Of a DNA stretch of 64,000 bases, positions 58,575-64,000 are shown piece after piece. Both the position numbers and the translations under genes were made by a program. Source of the DNA: Ectocarpus siliculosus (lineage: Eukaryota > Sar > Phaeophyceae > Ectocarpales > Ectocarpaceae); the NCBI GenBank assembly GCA_000310025.1, contig FN649743.1, forward strand, positions 2,208,804 to 2,272,803, given 5' to 3'. The stretch's first letter is position 1. Each line of letters starts with the position of its first letter. A model generated the notes under the pieces. It saw nothing but the letters and a program-made list of their open reading frames with translations, searched no databases and was not told the origin of the DNA.

Positions 58575-61211
58575 ATGGTGGGCTCGGCAGAAGGGTCGGG
58601 GTCTGGGGAGCTTCCTGTCGGCATGTGTTTCTACTCTTTCATGTTCGACGACCAGCATTTGCTGCCCGGGTACGTAAAGGCGGGGAAGCTCCCCGCTCCC
58701 TCGTCGCTCGTGCTGGGCATGGCCATGGGCGTGGTCCTGACTGGCGCTAGGCTCGCTCTGGACATGATCGTGTTCAAGGTGAGAAGGCGTTGTAGAGTGA
58801 GACCCTGGGCCCCTGGCGTGGTGTGGATGGGGACAGCCGAGCCTGATTTTCCGGCATTGTGTTGGCGAGCTCATCGCTATTGTTCTGCGGGAGGATTTCG
58901 GCAGTAGGCATCAACTAACTGGCAGTTGGTGCTTGGTTGGGCAGGCGTACAAAAGCAGTAGCGGCAAGGACGGGTGGGATATATATAAGCTACTGCCGAT
59001 CAAAGATGAAGAATCTCAACGGCTACAGCCAGTCTGTGTCAAGCATGTGCCCGAGACTCCACCAACAAGTTTTCAAAAGATAGAGGTTTCGTTGTGTCAT
59101 ATTAAGAAAAAAAAAAAAAAAGATACACGTGCGGCGTAGGTGTTGGCTTGATTTGTGGCAAGCAAGCAATTCGGGAACCACCGAATCACCGAAAGGAAGA
59201 AAGGAATGAAACAAGATGGTTCGTTGGGAAGTTTCAATGTTCGCCCCACCTTTTACTTCGCGCACATGCACGCTCTTTCTCGTAATTACAATCGCCACCC
59301 GTGACTTGGCGCAAATTAGGCGAACCGCACGCCCCGAAGGCACCGAAGGCACGAAGGAAACTGTTTCGAACCTTTGGGAACTTGACAAACTATGAAATCA
59401 AGTTTTTCGTCCCCCATCTGCGGGCTTGCCCGCGTACGGTAGACACGCCCCTTGTTGACACATTCATTCGTCACCCCTTGTGACTTGCGCCACAAACCTG
59501 TAGCGCGTTTTGAGACTACTGCCGTACACTGCGACACGACGTTGTTGCCATCTCTTCGTGGTTGCTGCTGGGCCATCGAAGTCATCTTGTTTTGGTTGTC
59601 TTCGTTTTTAATACCACCGTTACTCCCTCCGCTCTCAGGACTTGAGACAGAGAAAGTCTTGGCGGGGGGAAGGACAGCGTTGTAGTAGTGAGCCACTTTT
59701 CACGCTTCCAGGCTTGGAAGGGTGGAAGGGGTGTGCGTGGAGGAGGCATGTACACCAAAGCGGCATACAAATGCCTTCCAGTGTTCAGCAGTGGCACGCC
59801 GAATCTCTGGCGTTGCTGTAGTCGGACAACAACACCCCATGGAAGGGTGTGGACTCGAAGGGTTGTAGGAAGTTGGCAATAACAGCCTTAGCAGTAGCGG
59901 TATCCGGGTGCGTCCTTTGCGGCGTGTTTCCTGTTGGCCGTTGTCGGCGAGGAGGACTCGTTCTCTTCTGTCAGCAGTCAATTCACGGAGCATACCAAGC
60001 TCTCCTCGCCCTCTCTCTTGACAATCTGGTCCCCCTTCCCCCTGCACACACCCCGCCCCATCCTCTACACCACCTATTTCTGGCCTGTGTTGATTTATGT
60101 TGTTTCTGTGTCGTCCGCTCCCAGGAGCATCTTGTCACCAAACATACAGACAGCAGCAGCAGCGGTAGCAGCAGCAGCAGCAGATGGCAGCAGAAGGTGT
60201 CCAAAAGCCCCCTCCCAAATGCTGACGAACACCGCCCCCTTCTTCCCCCGCCCCCCACCCCCTCGCGTTTGGTCGCTCTGCTTTGGTCGTCGCTGCATGC
60301 ATGTTCGCCGTGTTGTTTCTGTGACAAAAGCCACTGGCGAGGAGTATCCTGGGCTTCCCTCGCAGGCAAAACCGCGCCATACCCGCCCTAGACCACCTCT
60401 GTGCCAAGTCCAAGCTACTGTCGGTAAGCCTTGGTCGTTCAATCCACACCCGTGCGACGGTTCTTGCCGTACGAGCGTCAGCCCTGGTTGTTGTTGTGTT
60501 CGAGCTTGTCTGCGCGGGCGGCAATCTAGCCGGCCGCTTCTAAGCTACGTACCCGTCGGGTGTTTTTCATGTATTTTTGGCGACATTTTTTTTTCGTCGA
60601 TCGTTCGTATTTTTGGCATGCCTTGTGTGGAGGCTACTTGGCTCGGCTCGATCTCCGCGAACTGCGAACGGGTTGCCACGTCTCCTTACTTGCACGTCAT
60701 GGTGCTTGTTTCAGTCAATCGGATACTGAACAGCACCCGTCTTTTTCGTTCAATATTACAATATTTACATATTCATCTTTTTCAATCCACACGCGATAGT
60801 CGCATCTTCCTTCCTTCCCCCTCCCCCTCCGTGTCTAACAACTAAGGCATGAGAAACACGAGTACGCCCTCCCCCCCCCCCCCCCCTGCCAGTCGGTCAC
60901 GGTTACCCCCATGCCCATCCCCCGTTTCTGTTGTTTTTTCTGTCACGTAGCCTGAAGAGGTCGCGCAAGCGTCGGCGTCGAGCGGTCTCTCCCAGGAGGA
61001 GGTGAAGACCTACGCCAAGGGGCGACGGCTCTCGGCCCTGGAAGACAAGAAGGTCGGCAAGTTCAAGGAGGTGCGTCTGTAGGAGGAGTAGGTAGGCGCG
61101 GGTGATGAGGCACAGGCTGCAGAACATGCGTGCGAAGCATGCCGTGGGCGGCCTGTTGGTCCGGTGTCTAGCTACAGGCAGAGCGGACGCCGCCGCCCCC
61201 GCCGCCGCCGC

Positions 61212-61251
<40 letters not shown>

Positions 61252-63517
61252 ATTGCTGCTCCGCACGTGTTGTTGTTTAGGAGGGTGTTGGCCGACTCTG
61301 CCCTTGCCATGTTAAGCTTCGAGCTATTCCATGAGTGGATCGCTAAACGCCTTCTGCCGAAACCAGCTGTTACTTATCGACCGTACGCTCGTGTTGGCGT
61401 TCCGAGCGTCGTCGACGCTGGGTTGAAGCCTCGTATCCCCCCTCTGCCCTCGCTTTCTCGAGAGCGACATACATGGGGGATCGCTAAAGGAGGCGAAGCA
61501 ACAACACGTGACCCCCCACCCCACGAGCCCCTTGCGAATGAAAGAGTATGGCAGCAAAACCATTCGCTACTGAGGGAAACATGTGTAAGTGCTGCGGGGA
61601 GTGGAGAACAGTTAAACCTTGTTCGGCCTCGAAAAATACGGGGTGATGAGTGTACTGCACTATTTAGTCAGGCGACCAAGAGGGGCTTGATGGAGACAGG
61701 CTGACACCCGTTCCCCACACCATCCATATGGTCGAAATTATTGGTGTCTTCCATGGTGGCCCCGTGGTTTGGACGGTAAAGGTAATACAATAGGCAGGCG
61801 ACTCAAAGAGTGGGTTTCCTTGACTCGAAGTACCTTTTATTGAAGCCTTTATTTGTGCGCGGTTTGTTTTCTGTCTCCAGGCGGCGTGGCGGCTGGTGGT
61901 GTACATGTCCCTGGTTATCTACGGGCTACGGGTTGCTTCCGGCAAGCCGTGGTTCAAGGACCCAGAGCTCGTATGGTAAGAGAGAGGGGGGGGGGGGGGG
62001 GCAGACAGAGGAAGAGACAGAGACAAGAGACAGACCCACTACTCCTCGTACCGTGTACTCTACCACGTACTGTACGGTCTTTCCGTACCACGTATGATAC
62101 GGTCTTTCGGTAGACAACACGACCCGTCGCGTGGATACCGCCACAAGCACACCAAAGGATACATGAGACGAAAGAGTGGTCAGCGCTGGGAAGTCGTCCA
62201 AACACAGACGCCGAGGAAGAACGTTTACGGTATGGCGAGGACGAGGACGAGGACGACGACAATCCGTAAGCCGGTCACAGCTACAACCCAGAAAAAACGT
62301 CCCCCAAGCTTCCTTCTTTTTTCATCCGTTTAATGTTTTTCGTTGGTTCGTTCGTTCGTTGTTGTTTTTTCCCGCCGTTCCGTAGGGAAGACTGGCCGCT
62401 GGGGAACGGCATGGATGGGCTGGACCAGTTCTACCACGTGGCGATGGGGGTGTACTGGCACTTCATAATATTCCAGGTTATACTACGCATACATTTTATT
62501 TTATTTTTTTATCTTGTTTCATACAATCACCAATTCTTTTGGCTTGGCATGTACGGCTAACTCACACCTCGCGCTCAGTACAAGCGCGCGCCCCGCCTAG
62601 CGACAGCGTCCGAGCTTGTAGCTCCCCGAGTCGGGGTGGGATACAAAAAGGAGTTGCTCTGCTGGGTGCCCCCCCCAGCTGCCGAAGCCCGCTTCTTTCG
62701 CTGTTTTTTGTAGGATGCAGCCCACGCTCCAATTCGACTGCCCAACACTCTCTGACCCATTTTTTGATTGGTACTACTGTGTTACACTCGAGCCTGATCA
62801 GCGTATTCTTTGACATGCTACGCACGGACGGTTGTAGAGAGGCGCGTCTCGAGCCTGGTAAGCGTATGCTTGACATGCGAGATATGCCCCGACGTTGTCG
62901 AGAGGCGGAGGTCTCTGTTCGAGCGACTACAGTACGGGCATGAAACGATTTCGCATACCGGTCCCCACAGAGAACCGCTGCCTTGCGGTATTTGCTATGC
63001 ATTGGGAGTGCGCAAGTGTAACCTTTTCCGCCGAGATGGCTGCGTGCCAACGTGTAGTACGGCGCTTTGGTTTTTCTCTTTTGACTTCTGTATGTGCGTA
63101 ATGGCGCCCTACAAAAGTAACTACAGTTGTAGACCTTTTCGGTGTAGACGCTCGCTTCTTCAACACCAACCCACCGGCAGACTACTAACGCTGGTGCCGA
63201 TAATTTCTACTAAATGCCCACGGCATAGTGCCTCAAAAACTCTCCACATAATGTTAATGTTGTATGACTCCTCCACACGAGGGCAAAACGGTGCAAAAAG
63301 GCGCTTGTCGATCAATTCCCCGCGGTTAACTCCCCGCGCTTACGCGTATCCCATTTCCCTCTCTTTCGCTCTTTTTCCCACGTCCGACACTTGGTGCTGC
63401 TGCCGGTGCGTTGTTGACGTGTGGGCAGTTTTGGGACACGAGACGGTCTGACTTCGCGCAGATGCTGGTCCACCACGTGGCCACCATCTCCCTGCTCACT
63501 TTCTCGTGGCTGCTCAG
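58575..63517 (+). CDS. LAG1: ceramide synthase, LAG1/TLC-domain (3' partial)
   Basis: In-frame exons: 58575-58778 (ATG), 60125-60196 (tentative), 60951-61070, 61881-61975, 62386-62476 and 63429-63517. The last donor (GTATCT) leads out of the window, so the C-terminal part of the TLC domain is missing. Family blocks in order are a membrane segment (LVLGMAMGVVLTGARLALDMIVF), KFKE-AAWRLVVYMSLVIYGLRV (the KF..WR block and a membrane helix), PELVWEDWPLG, QFYHVAMGVYWHFIIFQ, then the Lag1 motif RRSDFAQMLVHHVATISLL with the essential adjacent His-His. Ceramide synthases in the ER membrane join fatty acyl-CoA to a sphingoid base. The 24-codon exon at 60125 (EHLVTKHTDSSSSG...) keeps frame but is low-complexity and may be skipped. 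No Hox-like domain precedes the TLC domain, as in plant and fungal enzymes. A TATA-like GATATATATAAG lies in intron 1 near 58978. Confidence 0.88.
60831..60887. repeat. short repeat ending in poly-C (copy 2)
   Basis: GTGTCTAACAACTAAGGCATG, then CGAGTACGCCC and a C run, the same order as 23548-23605. It lies in a ceramide synthase intron just before an exon, with the poly-C end facing the exon in both genes. Confidence 0.45.
61213..61251. repeat. (CTG)n microsatellite
   Basis: About thirteen CTG units after a CCG tract, in an intron of the ceramide synthase gene. Confidence 0.9.
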
Positions 63518-64000
63518 GTATCTTGTCTTCCCCTATCCTTCTTTCCGGCCCGGTTTTGACGCTATTGGTTTCTGCTCCACCATCGCATGTTACTGCGCAC
63601 CCTCTGCTCGAATATTCTACCGGCTATCGATTTGGTGTACGGAAGGAAATGGAAATAGCGGCGTTTCTGGTTGCAACGGCAACCAACTGGGTTTGGGGTA
63701 TTCATAGCCTAGCCTCCGCCTACATAGGAGAAAGTCGTTGTGGATTTCCCGGGGTACCGTCTACGGAGACGGAACGTTCCATGGCATTTATATTCTTCCG
63801 TAGCTTTCAACTGAGGGTAACGCTGCCGCCCCCCCCGGCCGTGGTGCGGCCGAAACATACATTCGGCGGCGGGCATTTGTAAGAGCCGTGTGTGGTCAAG
63901 GTCGGACCCGTTTCGAGCCTACCCGCGGGCTATGCATATGTTGCAACTTGGAACACAGACCATTTAGTGGGACATGCTACCAAGTAATGAAAGTCATTTT
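63518..64000. other. intron of the ceramide synthase gene to window edge
   Basis: Expected intron following the His-His exon. I found no exon continuing the Lag1 motif (a block such as R.G....HD.SD is absent), so the next exon should be to the right of the window. Confidence 0.5.

Noticed and set aside
58976-58990. TATA-like GATATATATAAG
   Set aside because: It lies inside the first intron of the ceramide synthase gene, downstream of a good start codon and donor, so it is unlikely to be the promoter.

Overview
The window looks like nuclear DNA of a eukaryote with large, intron-rich genes. Exons of about 30-450 bp are joined by introns of 0.2-2 kb with GTGAG/GTAAG donors and C/T-rich CAG acceptors. 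CTG/CAG, GTT and GA microsatellites are plentiful, and some are read through as poly-Ser or poly-Ala. Coding exons are GC-rich, introns and spacers much less so. Together with the gene content (plant-type DUF2009, ceramide synthase, a Rubisco-LSMT-like SET protein, a flagellar-type PG-rich protein), this suggests a stramenopile alga, most likely a brown alga. The organism call is inference. There is one assembly gap of 467 N (24722-25188). I found no prokaryotic, viral or CRISPR features.

Layout, left to right: (1) 1-3428, minus: a coiled-coil protein with a PG-rich start, running off the left edge. (2) 3.4-8.5 kb: repeat-rich spacer with a TIR hairpin element, a perfect fold-back and a tRNA-derived SINE. 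(3) 8491-10568, minus: a RING-H2 protein in two exons, head-to-head with (4) KRI1, plus, eleven exons at 11.5-19.1 kb, with every splice junction in frame. (5) 20.2-32.9 kb, plus: a DUF2009/UPF0652 gene that appears to carry an N-terminal B-box-like zinc finger. Its introns hold the assembly gap, a long palindrome, a TIR element and other repeats. (6) 35.7-43.8 kb, minus: a SET-domain/Rubisco-LSMT-type methyltransferase with a very long unconserved N-terminal exon. (7) 47.5-51.7 kb, plus: a makorin-type CCCH/RING ubiquitin ligase. (8) 51.7-58.6 kb: spacer without a convincing gene. (9) 58575 onward, plus: a ceramide synthase (LAG1/TLC) that runs off the right edge.

The genes do not form one pathway. 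They are separate housekeeping functions: 40S ribosome assembly, two RING-type E3 ligases, protein lysine methylation, sphingolipid synthesis and a probable cytoskeletal or flagellar protein. The less ordinary material is the mobile and repeat fraction: three related TIR elements ending in TACCG or similar, two copies of a tRNA-derived SINE, two fold-back elements sharing a core, and a 108-bp-arm palindrome that abuts the gap. A few gene-model problems are stated openly: the makorin first exon has no visible start, and two splice junctions do not close in frame.
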